Shown piece after piece: positions 23,772 to 34,062 of a stretch of DNA of 64,000 nucleotides. How positions within the stretch are numbered: the first letter of the stretch is position 1; each line of letters begins with the position of its first letter. The DNA is from Pseudoscleropodium purum (taxonomy: Eukaryota; Streptophyta; Bryopsida; Hypnales; Brachytheciaceae), in contig OZ017799.1 of NCBI GenBank assembly GCA_963969395.1, positions 13,146,501-13,210,500 on the forward strand. The letters are read 5' to 3'. The notes below the pieces were generated by a model. That model made no database searches, was not told the DNA's origin, and was given only the letters and a program-made list of their open reading frames with translations. The position numbers were made by a program, and so were the translations under genes.

Positions 23772-24059
23772 TAGGTCACTTAGAATCATTGAAGTTCTTG
23801 AAATTACAAGAAGTTTGTGGGAGAGCTAATCCCCTAGCCAAGATATTTAAGTGCCTTTAGAGAGAAAGAATCAAACGTCCTATAACCGTCACAATTGTAG
23901 CATGTTCCAACTCCAAGTGTGAAGATTTGGTCTTAACATCAAGCTTTTGAAATACAAGCTCCATCTACAACCATTGGGCCTAACACTTTAGTCATACTTG
24001 CAAGAATACACACTTTAGTTATGATCATTGTACCTAAGTCTTTTGATATACTTTCATGA

Positions 24060-24350
24060 ACTTGACCTATATCCATGGTCACCAATCCCATGCCCTTGAT
24101 GATGCTTTTAGAAACCTAAATTTTATTCACAGTTACCAGACCCATACCCTTGGTCGCACTTTTTGAAACCTAAACTATGTTCATAGTCATCAGATGCATA
24201 CTCTCAATCACACTTTTAAAAACCTAAGCTACATTCACGATTACCATGCCCATACCCTCTAGGAATCATGCCTTTAAAAAACCAATTGCATTGATGGTTC
24301 TCAACTTATGTCTTCAATTACGCTTTTAGAAATCTAAGGGTTGCTTTATA
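24060..24350. repeat. Tandem repeat, ~60-bp unit, about five copies
   Basis: Units built on 'attcacagttaccagaccca', 'tacccttggtcgcac' and 'ttttagaaacctaa' recur at about 60-bp intervals with point changes. One further isolated unit lies at 25760-25800. Apart from M1 and M2, 24350-26270 shows nothing else assignable. Confidence 0.6.
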
Positions 24351-25489
24351 TACTATGATGGAAAAGTGCATTGGTCAAGAATTGTAGGGAAATGGAACAA
24401 TGTTATTGAAGGAAATTTTGTTCTTCACTAGATTGGATTTATACTATAGCTAAGACTTGTTTGGTGGAGAACTTCTAGCATGGATGAAAAAATGACATGA
24501 TTGTCTATGTTGCAACACTTTTTGTTAGGGGAGTTCTTTGGAGGTCAAGTTTTTTGAGTGGCTTCAATCTCCTAGACAAGAAAGTTGACTTTTAAAGAAC
24601 TCCAACTTCATTTATTGCCTTTTCATCATAGCATATCTCAACCATGTGATTGAAGGCTTCCTTTATTTCAAATAGCATTAGTTGTCTTTTTGTCTCTTCT
24701 TCTTTCACATTGCAAAACTCTCTTCTTGGTGAAATTGTTGGGGGGGCTTCAATTTATAGAATTGTTTGGAAAACTTCTTAACTTCGTGTTTACACTATAA
24801 TTGGTCAAGACTTCTTGTGGCATTATTATATTATATTTTCATCTCCTCTAACATCCCATCAATTGCCTCAAATAATCATGTCGTGGCCAAAACTTCTTAA
24901 CCACTGCACTTCTCCATCATATTGTGGTAGAGGGTTGTTATTGCAACCCTCTTCTTCAAAGCCTCCTTATAATAAACTATGCAATGGATAGTAAATGGTT
25001 CTGAACTGGACTGTTCATGATATGAAAGCATAATAAGATTTGTTAGGTGTTGGTTCTTACTTTACAAATGGATGGAATAAAAGCCAGGGTGTGTCTATTT
25101 CAAAGCTAGAATGTATCCACACAATTCTTCTAAATGAAAATTGATTGTCCAATTGTCTTTTTACAAATGTTAAAGAATTAAAAAGTTTGTTTAAATTTAG
25201 TAATGATCACATTTAGGAACCTTGTGTATTACTTTGTGCATACTGCAATGCTTTTTTTGGACAATCCATTTCATTTTTCAAACTACACATGTATAAGTTT
25301 TGAAAGGCCTATGATCAAAAATAGGTACCTATAGTAGAATTTTTAGAAAATTCATAAATATTTCATAAATGCTCCAAAAAATATGAAACCACTTATGTTA
25401 AATTTTGCATTAGTTTCTCTTCAAGTGAAAAATAAATGAAAATAATTCCAGGCATCCAAAAACCATCAAAAAGGCTAACCAGACCTTAA

Positions 25490-25701
25490 CCTTGTAATGC
25501 TACAGTGTTCAATGGATGATAGAGAATTCTCCTGTATAGTATAGAAATACAACTATTCATTGTCAAAGTTTTGTTGTGAAAAAGGAACATCTTCTACAGT
25601 AGTTTGACTTCTAATGAATACTTTTCTATTTTTTTTAGTGATTGATTTCTATAGTATTAGAAAATGATGATTTCTTCAGAGACCAACTTGTCCTTACACG
25701 G
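25490..25701. mobile_element. TTAA-flanked MITE M1
   Basis: 212 bp between TTAA tetranucleotides at 25486-25489 and 25702-25705. Termini are CCTTGTAATG and, inverted, CCGTGTAAGG. The interior is shared with M2 and M3: 'caactattcat', 'gttttgttgtgaa', 'ggaacatcttctac', 'tttgacttc.aatg'. Noncoding. Confidence 0.7.
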
Positions 25702-25804
25702 TTAAAGGGACACTTTATGAACCTACTACCTTATAATAAAGTTGTCCTTTGTTGCATTCAAGGTTACTAGGCCATACTCTTGGTCAAACTTTTAGAAGCC
25801 TTAA

Positions 25805-26027
25805 CCCTAGAATGCTACCACGGACACTAAGTATCCGATGGATGACAAAAAATTCTCCTATATAAGATAGAAGTGCAACTATTCATCCTTAGAGTTTTAT
25901 TGTGAATAGGGAACATCTTCTATAATAGTTTGACTTCCAATGAACATTTTTTCATTTTTTTAAATTATTGATTCCCATGGTATTAAAAAATGATGATTTC
26001 TTCTGAGATTAGCTCGACTTGACAGGG
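25805..26027. mobile_element. TTAA-flanked MITE M2
   Basis: 223 bp between TTAA at 25801-25804 and 26028-26031. Starts CCCTAGAATGCTACC and ends, inverted, CCTGTCAAGTCG. Same interior as M1 in the same orientation, 100 bp away from it. Confidence 0.7.
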
Positions 26028-26269
26028 TTAACCTTGGAACAGCTGGAACGCCATTCTATGGTTTTGGGATGACAATCCAATGAGCTGTAAAGCTATTGGA
26101 AGCACTTTTCATCCCCATTTTCCTTGTTCACTTTTCATGTATAGTTGTGAAGAAGATCCAATTGAGTTTGTAGTCTTGGCAATGTTTGTTTTTTACATAA
26201 AAGAGAAGTTTAAGAAAAAAATGGATCACAAAATATGCTAATTTAGTGTACTCAGGGAAGTTGTTGGTC

Positions 26270-26690
26270 CTTGCTCTAAATCTGAAATTTCTCCACAAAA
26301 ATGATGTTTCTTGAGTTTGAGCCCAACTACCAAAATGAAGGTCATCTACTCTAGTTTGTACTCCAATTTGAATTTTGGAAAAATTTCTAATATTAAATAT
26401 TTGATTGCAATTTGAATTTTGGATGTATTTTCAATGTCTATTGAATTCTAATTATAGAATGACATAGAAATTGAATTTACACTTTGATATTTTTCATTGT
26501 AATGTACACACATGGTGAAATTTTCAGATTTATTGAAATAATTTTCTAATTGATGTAATTTTTCTTCACTTAATCTTCAAAAATTCTCAAAAAAATAAAT
26601 TTTTATGAAAAAATCTATAGTCTTTGTGAAGTACTGAAGACATGTAATTTCTTCTCTAAAAAATAAATATAAAAAATTTCATACATATCT
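26270..26690. repeat. AT-rich dispersed repeat, copy 2
   Basis: Diverged partner of 130-590; see that entry for shared strings. It lies 450 bp upstream of the second GC-rich island, as copy 1 lies upstream of the first. Confidence 0.4.
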
Positions 26691-26751
26691 AGTTGCAAAA
26701 TGGCAACAAACTAAGTGACGGGCAGTGAGGCTTGAAATCAGTGGTAATGGG

Positions 26752-27101
26752 CATGGTTGTCATAACGGGCGAGTTAGGGTCATTGGACGGGATGGATGAA
26801 CGGGCAAATTGGACCGGACAGACGGACGGTCCGGACGGCTTTAATTTTGTAACTTGTGCAATTTTGTAACTTGTGCAAATTCACTGTCAATGTCAGGGCG
26901 CGGACTTGTGCAGGTTGGGCGCGGACTTCACCGTGCCCTGACGATCTCGTCCACGCCCAGCATGTTCCTTAATCCACATGACATCCACATGGCCTATTTT
27001 TCTGTTATCAGAAAGTGTGTTGACTATGTGTTGACTGTATCGAACGGGCAGGACCTCTAACGGACGGGCGAACCGGACATCCGTCCACTATGACAACCAT
27101 G
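26752..27101. mobile_element. GC-rich hAT-type MITE N1
   Basis: 350 bp with inverted ends CATGGTTGTCATA, flanked by GTAATGGG and GTGATGGG (8-bp TSD, one mismatch). The interior is GC- and CpG-rich ('cggacgggcgaaccgg', 'gatctcgtcc.cgcccagcat'). It matches N2 at 32935-33217 and carries an extra internal duplication of about 70 bp around 26855-26935. Confidence 0.75.
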
Positions 27102-27129
27102 GTGATGGGTCTGTCATTTAGGGGTTAAG

Positions 27130-27440
27130 CTCCGTTTACGGTCAGCAGTCCCACGCACTCGATCAGTCGTGGACCTCGGAGGGTTCACCACCGCGGACGT
27201 CCTCCGTCACGACTCTCACTGCCCGTCGTCCAAACAGTCAACCACATCGAGGCCAGGATCCTCGCCACCTCCACTTCTTCAAGACCAATTCCTGCCCTTT
27301 CCTCGTGTTTCTCACTCTTACCTCTGCTTTCGATCGATGGTGCACTCCACGCAGACTTCTTCACCATCGCTGAAGTTCTCTCTCAGAAGAATAAATGTCA
27401 TGGCCACGCCCTACAGCTGACATTGTCAACTTCCGCAACC
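27130..27440 (+). other. GC-rich island upstream of a short ORF
   Basis: Abrupt rise in GC just right of a 'catttaggggttaa' element end at 27117-27128. A frame open from about 27230 runs in phase into the ATG at 27441, but I recognise no family in it. It could be 5' UTR or coding sequence of a gene lost further on. Confidence 0.3.
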
Positions 27441-27620
27441 ATGGGCGGCGAAGGGGGTGCCACCAGTTCATTGCTAGTGCTGGGAGCCGGAGCTTTGGTG
27501 GGCTCTGCTCTCACGCTCGCTCTCATCTCGTGGAAAACCTCCAAGAGTAGTGCCAGGTGCAGCAGCAGCTCCACTGAGTTTGTCCGAGTAATTTTCAACT
27601 CAGTGCCAGCATCAATGTGA
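27441..27620 (+). CDS. Short hydrophobic ORF, possible first exon, unrecognised
   Basis: 59 codons from ATG (context AACCATGGGC). The product has a short Gly-rich start and then one clear membrane segment (SSLLVLGAGALVGSALTLAL). A Ser/Lys-rich stretch follows. A possible donor (CGA|GTAATT) lies after about 47 codons; the sequence 3' of it is not protein-like. If real it is a first exon whose downstream exons are absent or not visible. No family recognised and no supporting paralogue in the window. From 27621 to 28755 I see nothing assignable. Confidence 0.3.
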   Translation: MGGEGGATSSLLVLGAGALVGSALTLALISWKTSKSSARCSSSSTEFVRVIFNSVPASM

Positions 27621-28754
27621 TTTTCGGATATACAGAAAAGCGTACGTTATGCACATGTGAACTTCCACTACTCAACCAAGTTCAGTTGTATGATACGAAC
27701 CACGAAGACCATGAATTTATCGACAGGTTGATCACAGGAAGGGACTGGAGAAATCAAATCGTAGGCATTCCAGTCCAGGATTTGTGTGCAGCAGAGTATA
27801 ACCAGAGGTCCTTCAGAACAACACGAAAACACGAAGTCTAGCATCGATCAACAATTAACCATTCAGAGCGTTGGACATCTGAAAATCATGAAACATGAAC
27901 CGCCATGAATCAAGAATATCAATACCTCAAGAACCCTGTGTTCAAAGAAGTTGAAAAGTACACATGAGACACCGTAACGAAGTGTAAAACGGAAATCCAT
28001 GCACAGAAATTTAACTCTTCGTGTGGTTCCAGCACGCAATCGATCAAATTTCCCACACAAAAAAGTTTCCACCTGTTCAGTTCCAAGGGAAAAAAACACA
28101 AATTAGAAAACAGTCCAGATTGAAGAGAAGGTGTTCTGTAGTCAAAATGCGTGCTCACTCTCTTCAGATGTAACAACATCCAAATCACGAGCAACACAAG
28201 TGTGCATTTGTAGCAGCATCAGCATCTACATGTTGGCACCATATTTTGAATTTTAATCCAGAAAAGAACCTGGTAGGAGGGAGAATGTAAATTGGAGACT
28301 TTTAGCAAAACAAATGATGACTTGGAAAGAATCTAGACATCACATCTTCATTTTTGCAAGCATCCATTTTCTTTCCATTTTTACATGAAAAAATTGAGAA
28401 CCCTACAAAAAATCATGGATGCTAAATAACTAGGCAACTCAATCACATCATTGAAAAATAGACAAAATTGTTTTTTTAAACATGATTGGACTAACTTCAT
28501 TTGTCTTGTGTGGTTCCTACTTATAGTAAATCTCTTGAAAGCATTCACAATCCATCCTTTGGATATTGACTCTTTTCTTACCCAAAATTTTTTTGGGAAG
28601 CCTAATTCTTGAAACAAATTTTTTGGTGTGTGTATTTGACATAGAAGGTGCTTGAATTGAGGTATGTACAATAGTGACAGAAGTTTGTATTGACGTTGAG
28701 CAGGATTCGCTAATACATGTCACTCCCAATTTGAATCATTATTGCACAATTCCC

Positions 28755-28945
28755 ATGACTGTCTTAAAAGCTACAAACTTACAAATAGTTTGTGTCATGT
28801 TGCTGGATTAGAAGATGATAAGGCTGTTTATTTGTCAAATTACATCTAAATGAAAGATACTGATTGTTGAATTATCAATCCGACAGTGCATGTCTTGCTA
28901 TATTTTGGTACATAATTTGTATTCCAGAAATCAAATAATATGTCT
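28755..28945. repeat. Dispersed repeat shared with 15490-15690
   Basis: Same order of strings as the copy at 15.5 kb, in the same orientation, diverged. Noncoding. Confidence 0.55.
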
Positions 28946-29940
28946 TGTGATTGTTTTGAATGGAAATGTTTGGCAAAGAAACTAGAATGCAACTGATTTG
29001 TGACTAAATTTTGTGGGTTCAGGGTTCTGGGTTTTGGTTCCAGGCAGCTTATTGTGCGAGGAAGGTTCCCGGGGAAACGCAATGCTGTTACAGATATTCA
29101 GGGGAGTCGCAGTACGTTTGTGCGATCTCGTCTTTTCCAATCCTGATCAATGGGCAAGTAGATCTCCTCATTGCCTTCCAGCAAGTGCTTTCAATAAATT
29201 GATTGAAACCTAATTCCTTGAGCATCGGAGACAAGGAAGTTTTGCCTGAACACTGTATTTGAGCTCGTCTGTAATCTTTCACTTTCGTATCAAAAATGGA
29301 GATGAAATGCCGGGGATTGGGATGCGAGTAGATATCAATGACTGCATTGAAATCCATTTTAACTCTCCCAGTTCAAACTAATGCAGAAGTACAGAATTGT
29401 TGCATGCAATTAAATATTTTCGACGAGCGAGCTTGTCTGTGCAAAACTACCTCGTATCGATCATTGAGCATTGGCAGAGCTCCAAGACTTCGTCTGCAAC
29501 GTGCACCCGCGGTGATCGAGGAATGCGGGTCCCGAATTTTGTTCGCTTAGCCGGCACGGAGTCTTGGATAAACAGACTCCTGGTTCATACATCATCTTTC
29601 GATTACCAACAATGTCCACCCTAAGACCACTGAAACTCCTCTTGCGTATCGTATCATTGATTCATGGAGAGCATTCATTATTCTTTCCACTGGGTTAGTA
29701 AAAGAATTCCCTTGAAGCTGCTTGAAGGTCACGTACATGCAGGGCGTGAGTCGGCGTTAGACATGTTCTCACTTGGTGTCAAGAATAGCGTCAATGAGTG
29801 TTTTTAGAAGTGAATTCAGGTTTGACTACGGACTAGATTCACACCACCCCTAACAAGAAGTGTGCATCAAAGTTAAGCCCTAACCCAACCACATCAAAAG
29901 GTCTACCGAGCGAGGAAGTCATGCATGTACACTACCTTAT

Positions 29941-30135
29941 CGCATAATGCAGCCCATTGGTATGACAGAGAATGCAAGTCTAAGAAAGTCGCGGAACAGA
30001 AGAGAGCTTAGCATACTGAAGCTCCATGCCCAATTCAATTTCAAAGTAAGGAGTGGATCGCCACTCCATTGTTGCAACACGAACACAGTGACTGTGAGTC
30101 CGAAGACATTGACATCCATTTCAACAGCTAGCTAG
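29941..30135. repeat. Cassette 3'-flank block (three copies)
   Basis: Nearly identical to 54424-54595 and similar to 2632-2825. Shared strings include 'gaatgcaagt.taagaaagtc', 'gaacagaagagagct' and 'gtggatcgccactccatt'. The 54.4-kb copy is closer to this one than to the first, which indicates the duplication order. Confidence 0.8.
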
Positions 30136-30379
30136 AGAATACGATTTTCAAACAGTCACTCACCTCACTCACAGGAAACGTCAGCCCTTAGTTATAACGT
30201 ATCAGGACAGAATAAAGCTGCTCGACCTTTGACTACAACCCTGCCACTTCTATTGCCCCATATATTTTATACAAACATGGCAGCTCGATCTGTGCGTTAA
30301 TTTCTATCCCATAGCTAGTTCGCTTCACATGAACACCATCCCTTGAATTTATTCCACAATTTGACGACGACGGCCCCCC

Positions 30380-30725
30380 TCCGAGTCACCATGCCTCCCC
30401 TTACCTCCGGGACCTGGCTTGATGTCGCTTGGAGGCCTCTTTGTCTCCGGCGTCGATCACGAGCTCATGCGAGCACATCTTCACGGCATTCCAAGTGTAC
30501 GTCTCGTCTTCCTTAGCTTGATGCGCGCATACTCCATGCAGTCGTCGGAGCTCCGCACCACGTGCTTGTCGTCGTCCGGCGTCACAGCACACCAGTACTC
30601 GCGGTACGTGGGATTTTTATGGTATACTCCTTCCCAGTCTGCAAGTTGGGGCACAACATGCGGTACACACCTGCCGTGCCTTCCTTCACAATGATGTCGC
30701 TCTCCGTCGGGTTCACCACCTTCGT
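30380..30725 (-). pseudogene. Gene A2, inactivated copy
   Basis: Homologous to gene A1 along its length (KTKVVN start, VKEGTAGVYRMLC, then YWCAV and SSDDCMEY in other frames). The initiator is lost: the position of the ATG now reads TACCC. A deletion near 30622 shifts the frame before the YWC motif and another near 30515 shifts it again; the C-terminal tail ends early. The TATA box and CT-rich leader upstream are still present at 30766 and 30727-30750. Confidence 0.8.
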
Positions 30726-30796
30726 CTTGGGTAGGAGGGAGGGAGGGAATGAAAATGACCCGAAGAATATATGCTCACTACTCTGAAATTGATTGA

Positions 30797-32376
30797 TTAT
30801 CTGTGGAGACCTTTGTCCCACTTTCGGTAAACCCAAGTGTCACAGAGGATGACAAAGTAGGACAAGATGCAAATGCCTGTGAAAATCACGAAGAACGCAA
30901 TCACCAAAAACCATTTCTTCGCCAACTTGGGATTTGTGGCAAGCCTACAGTTGTCGGCGTGAATGTTGAACTTGAATTCTTGGGGACCTTTCAGGCGTAG
31001 ACTTTGCGCTCGTTGGGCAACCTCCTGAAGGAAGAACATTCAAACGATAGTTAGATACCCATGTTAGGGACAATTCAACATTTTAAAATACTCATGACCA
31101 AAATATATCGTCTTGTAAAGATGGGAGAAGGGAATCAACTCTCGAAAGAACAGGAAGCGCTATCAAATGTGCTTAGAATGTAGAATCGGGAACCCCACTC
31201 CAATATACTAATTAGGTCCCCACATAGTGCCTCCTGTTCAAGATATCTCTATAGAAGACATCTTGTAGCGGAAGTTCCTGATTCTACATTTGTCCTCCAA
31301 ATGTTACAAGGACATGAAAACTAAAATCAGACAAGGATACTATTTCCCCAAAACAAAAGCATATAGAGACAAAGCTCATCATATGATTTTGGTTTGCTTT
31401 TTAGTATAAATGGTAAACACTGACAATTTGGGAGGCAAATCTTGAAAGAAAAAAAAAATGTACTTACACCAAATGTGGTTAGAATGTAGATTCGACACCT
31501 CTAAATTGGATCATGTACAAGATATCTCTAGTAGTGATATCTTTCCAATTCTACATCTATCCCCCAAGTGTTAGAAAGACATAACCACTAAAACCACACA
31601 TGATTACGATTTCTACACAAAAAGAAGCCTATGGTGAGAAAGCGTAAACATACGATTCCGGATTGCTTCTCCTTATGAATCGTTGTCTCCAATGAGTGCA
31701 GACTCATGAACTTATCCACAATCCCCACAAGCGTCGCTATTGTCGCAAACCCCGTGAGCACGATCGGAAACCAAATCTTCCCACACACCGGCATTGCTCC
31801 AAACTCTGGGTGTGCCGTCTGCTTCAACTGCGACACAGCAGACAACACCACTCCTTGGAAGACCGCAAAGACTCCGAAGATGCTATAAATCTGGTTGGTG
31901 AGGTCATTGCTTTGACCCTCCCTGCGAGAGACGCTACTACGCAGAAACTCCTCCCTGCGTTCCCAATCTTCTAAGGCGAGTTTGTGAAACGGATAGCGCA
32001 AGTTGATGTCCTGCAAGATGGCAATCTCCTTGTATGCGTGAACGCTCCTCTCCAAATCATCCTCAACATATTTGGAAGCCACTAGAGCTTGGTCTGCGAG
32101 GACTTGAGCTTGGGCAGCGAGATCATGAGCTTGGGTTGCAGGAGGCTGAACTTGGGCTGCGAGGACTTGAGCTTGGGCTGCTAAAGCATTAGCTTGGGTT
32201 GCGAGAGCCTGACCTTGGGTTGCGGGAGACTGAACTTGGGCTGTGAGGACGTGAGCTTGGACTGCCAAAGCATGAGCTTGGGTTGCGAGAGATTGGGCTG
32301 CGAGAGCATGATATTGGGTTGCGGGAGGGGAAGCTACGATTTCAGTAACGGCAGGCTCATCATGTCGGTCGTCCAT
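30797..32376 (-). CDS. Gene B2: three-TM heptad-repeat protein, two exons, intact
   Basis: Exon 1 is 31654-32376 (241 codons) and exon 2 is 30797-31024 (75 codons plus stop), giving 316 residues. Donor ATC|GTATGT and acceptor CTTCAG|GAGG, both phase 0 as in B1. Compared with B1 it lacks the eight-Pro run, has a longer Ala/Gln repeat and a longer C-terminus. The three TM segments, the HKLALEDWERRE segment and the SRREGQSNDLTNQIYSIFG motif are kept. The start ATG aligns with those of B1 (4962) and B3 (63607). No stop or frameshift is seen, so it may be active even though its neighbour A2 is dead. Confidence 0.75.
32088..32320 (-). repeat. 21-bp coding minisatellite in B2
   Basis: About ten 21-bp units related to AGCTTGGGCTGCGAGGACTTG encode Ala/Gln-rich heptads (for example ALATQAHALAVQAH). 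Longer than in B1 (about 6-7 units) and B3 (one or two). Confidence 0.8.
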
Positions 32377-32934
32377 ACCGGAGAACGGCTAGTGTCTATG
32401 AAGGTTGTGAAGGCTCAGGTGTTTAGTTCGAGCTAGAACACCCCACTTGCTACCTTTGTAGAATATTACTAGTGAATATGGTAGAACAAACAGCTATAGT
32501 ATTTAAGTTATCCCAATATTCGTAACAACTGGCAAACTTTGTACACAGTGTCTTGCAAGTTTTATATATTCAAGTCTTCATGGGATTGTGAAGAATATGG
32601 TGTGAGTTACCATTTTCATGATGCCCCCCTTCCCATCATATCTAGCAATAGATTCATTATCAAAACGACTTCATCAAAATAGTGAAATTAGGTTGTGTCT
32701 CACTAATTTCTTGATATTTGACACTAAATAAATATTTACTGTTGTTATTATTCAAGAATGCACTTGATTACTTTTTGAATTAGTTGTTGTAATGGGGACT
32801 TATGAACCTCCATGTGTACAAATGGAAGTATTTGTAAAAGTATTTGTTGACTCTGATTGCTTGTAAATAGAGTAACTTTCTTGGGTAAGGCAACCTAATT
32901 GTCAACACTTCCACCCTTTGCATAAAGGTAAACT

Positions 32935-33217
32935 CATGGTTGTCATAACGAGCGAGTTAGGGTCATTGGACGAGACGGACGGACGGGCAAACCGGACCGA
33001 ACGGATGGACGGTTCGGACGGCTTTAATTTTGTAACTTGTGCAATCTCGTCCGCGCCCTAACGATCTCGTCCGCGCCTAGCATGTTCCTTAATCCACATG
33101 GCATCCACGTGGCCTATTTTTCCGTTATCAAAAAGTCAACTATGTGTTGACTATACCGGACAGGCGGGACCTCTAATGGACGGGTGAACCGGACGTCCGT
33201 CTACTATGACAACCATG
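32935..33217. mobile_element. GC-rich hAT-type MITE N2
   Basis: 283 bp with ends CATGGTTGTCATA in inverted orientation and a perfect 8-bp duplication GGTAAACT at 32927-32934 and 33218-33225. Collinear with N1. CpG-rich and noncoding, in an AT-rich setting. Confidence 0.85.
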
Positions 33218-34062
33218 GGTAAACTAACACATTTTTGACATACCCATCCAACTCAAATCTTGCTTCATACAAGCCTATAGTGTTTTTTTGGCAATTTGGA
33301 GCAAAATAGCACCAAAAAAATTTGTTAGCACCAAGGTTGTAGAAAAAAAGAGCCCAAAACAAGCTTAAGCTGCCTGTAACTGTTTGCAATCTCAAGACGT
33401 GGTGCAATTTCTACTATTTTCTATTGATGGAGTCCCGTCTAAATCACCATCACCGATTATCTCCTCACTTTCCGTTGTAAAGTCACACAGCCCATTGTGC
33501 CTCAAATTTTCTAATCAGTTGTGACCTCAACGCCACCTTCTCTCTCTAGTAATTGCGCTTGATTACTGCCTTCTCTTCCAAGTAATTGCATTTAATTGCC
33601 AAATTCACTTTGTTGGGTTCTAGAGTGCAACCTATTCCATGATAGACTAGAGGTAGCTTATAGCCAACTTAGAATTTTTGATGCAACATTCATAGCCACT
33701 TCGTTTCATAAGAGAAAAGGGGGATCACCACATTAATGAGGAGTTGTAGTGGAGTATGACTACATTGCTATGAGTTATGGTTCTCATTAAATCATCCTAA
33801 GGTTGTGGAGGGCAGTTGCACAAAGTGGAATTCAACAATTGCATTGGCATTCGATTTGGTATCCTTTCTCCCAATTTCCAATCAGTTTGGTTTAGGGTGC
33901 TTTAAAGTTTGGAGGAGTTGGAGTACACTTTGGTTTGGTTGATTTGGAATCTAGGAGTACTTTGCTTTGGACGACTTAGGTTTGGGAATTTCGTTTTTGT
34001 ATCATTGTAATTCTCATTTGCTTGGAAGATTGGTGGTTGGTGAGTGTTGTATGTAGAGGAGA

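Larger units (their letters stand above)
15765..23938 (-). mobile_element. Ty3/gypsy chromovirus, full length, inactive
   Basis: Two 313-bp LTRs (15765-16077; 21146-23938 with a nested insertion) both start TGTTA and end TTAACA on the plus strand. The element is flanked by a perfect 5-bp duplication TCAAG (15760-15764 and 23939-23943). On the minus strand a purine tract AAAAGGGGGATAA abuts the 3' LTR. The internal region carries gag with a zinc-knuckle remnant, RT, integrase and a C-terminal chromodomain. The order RT before integrase and the chromodomain place it among the chromoviruses. No convincing tRNA primer site was seen after the 5' LTR. Frameshifts and stops in every domain show that it is dead. 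Confidence 0.9.
21146..23938 (-). repeat. 5' LTR of the chromovirus, split by a nested element
   Basis: 21146-21295 and 23772-23938 together make one 312-bp LTR matching 15765-16077. The interruption is exactly the 2,476-bp element 21296-23771 plus one 5-bp duplicate. Confidence 0.9.
29380..32620. repeat. Segmental duplication, copy 2 (with gene cassette 2)
   Basis: Collinear with 2085-5215 in the same orientation, 27 kb away. It contains the 29.55-29.78 kb spacer block, the 3'-flank block 29947-30135, a dead gene A, an intact gene B and the 5' flank. Confidence 0.8.
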
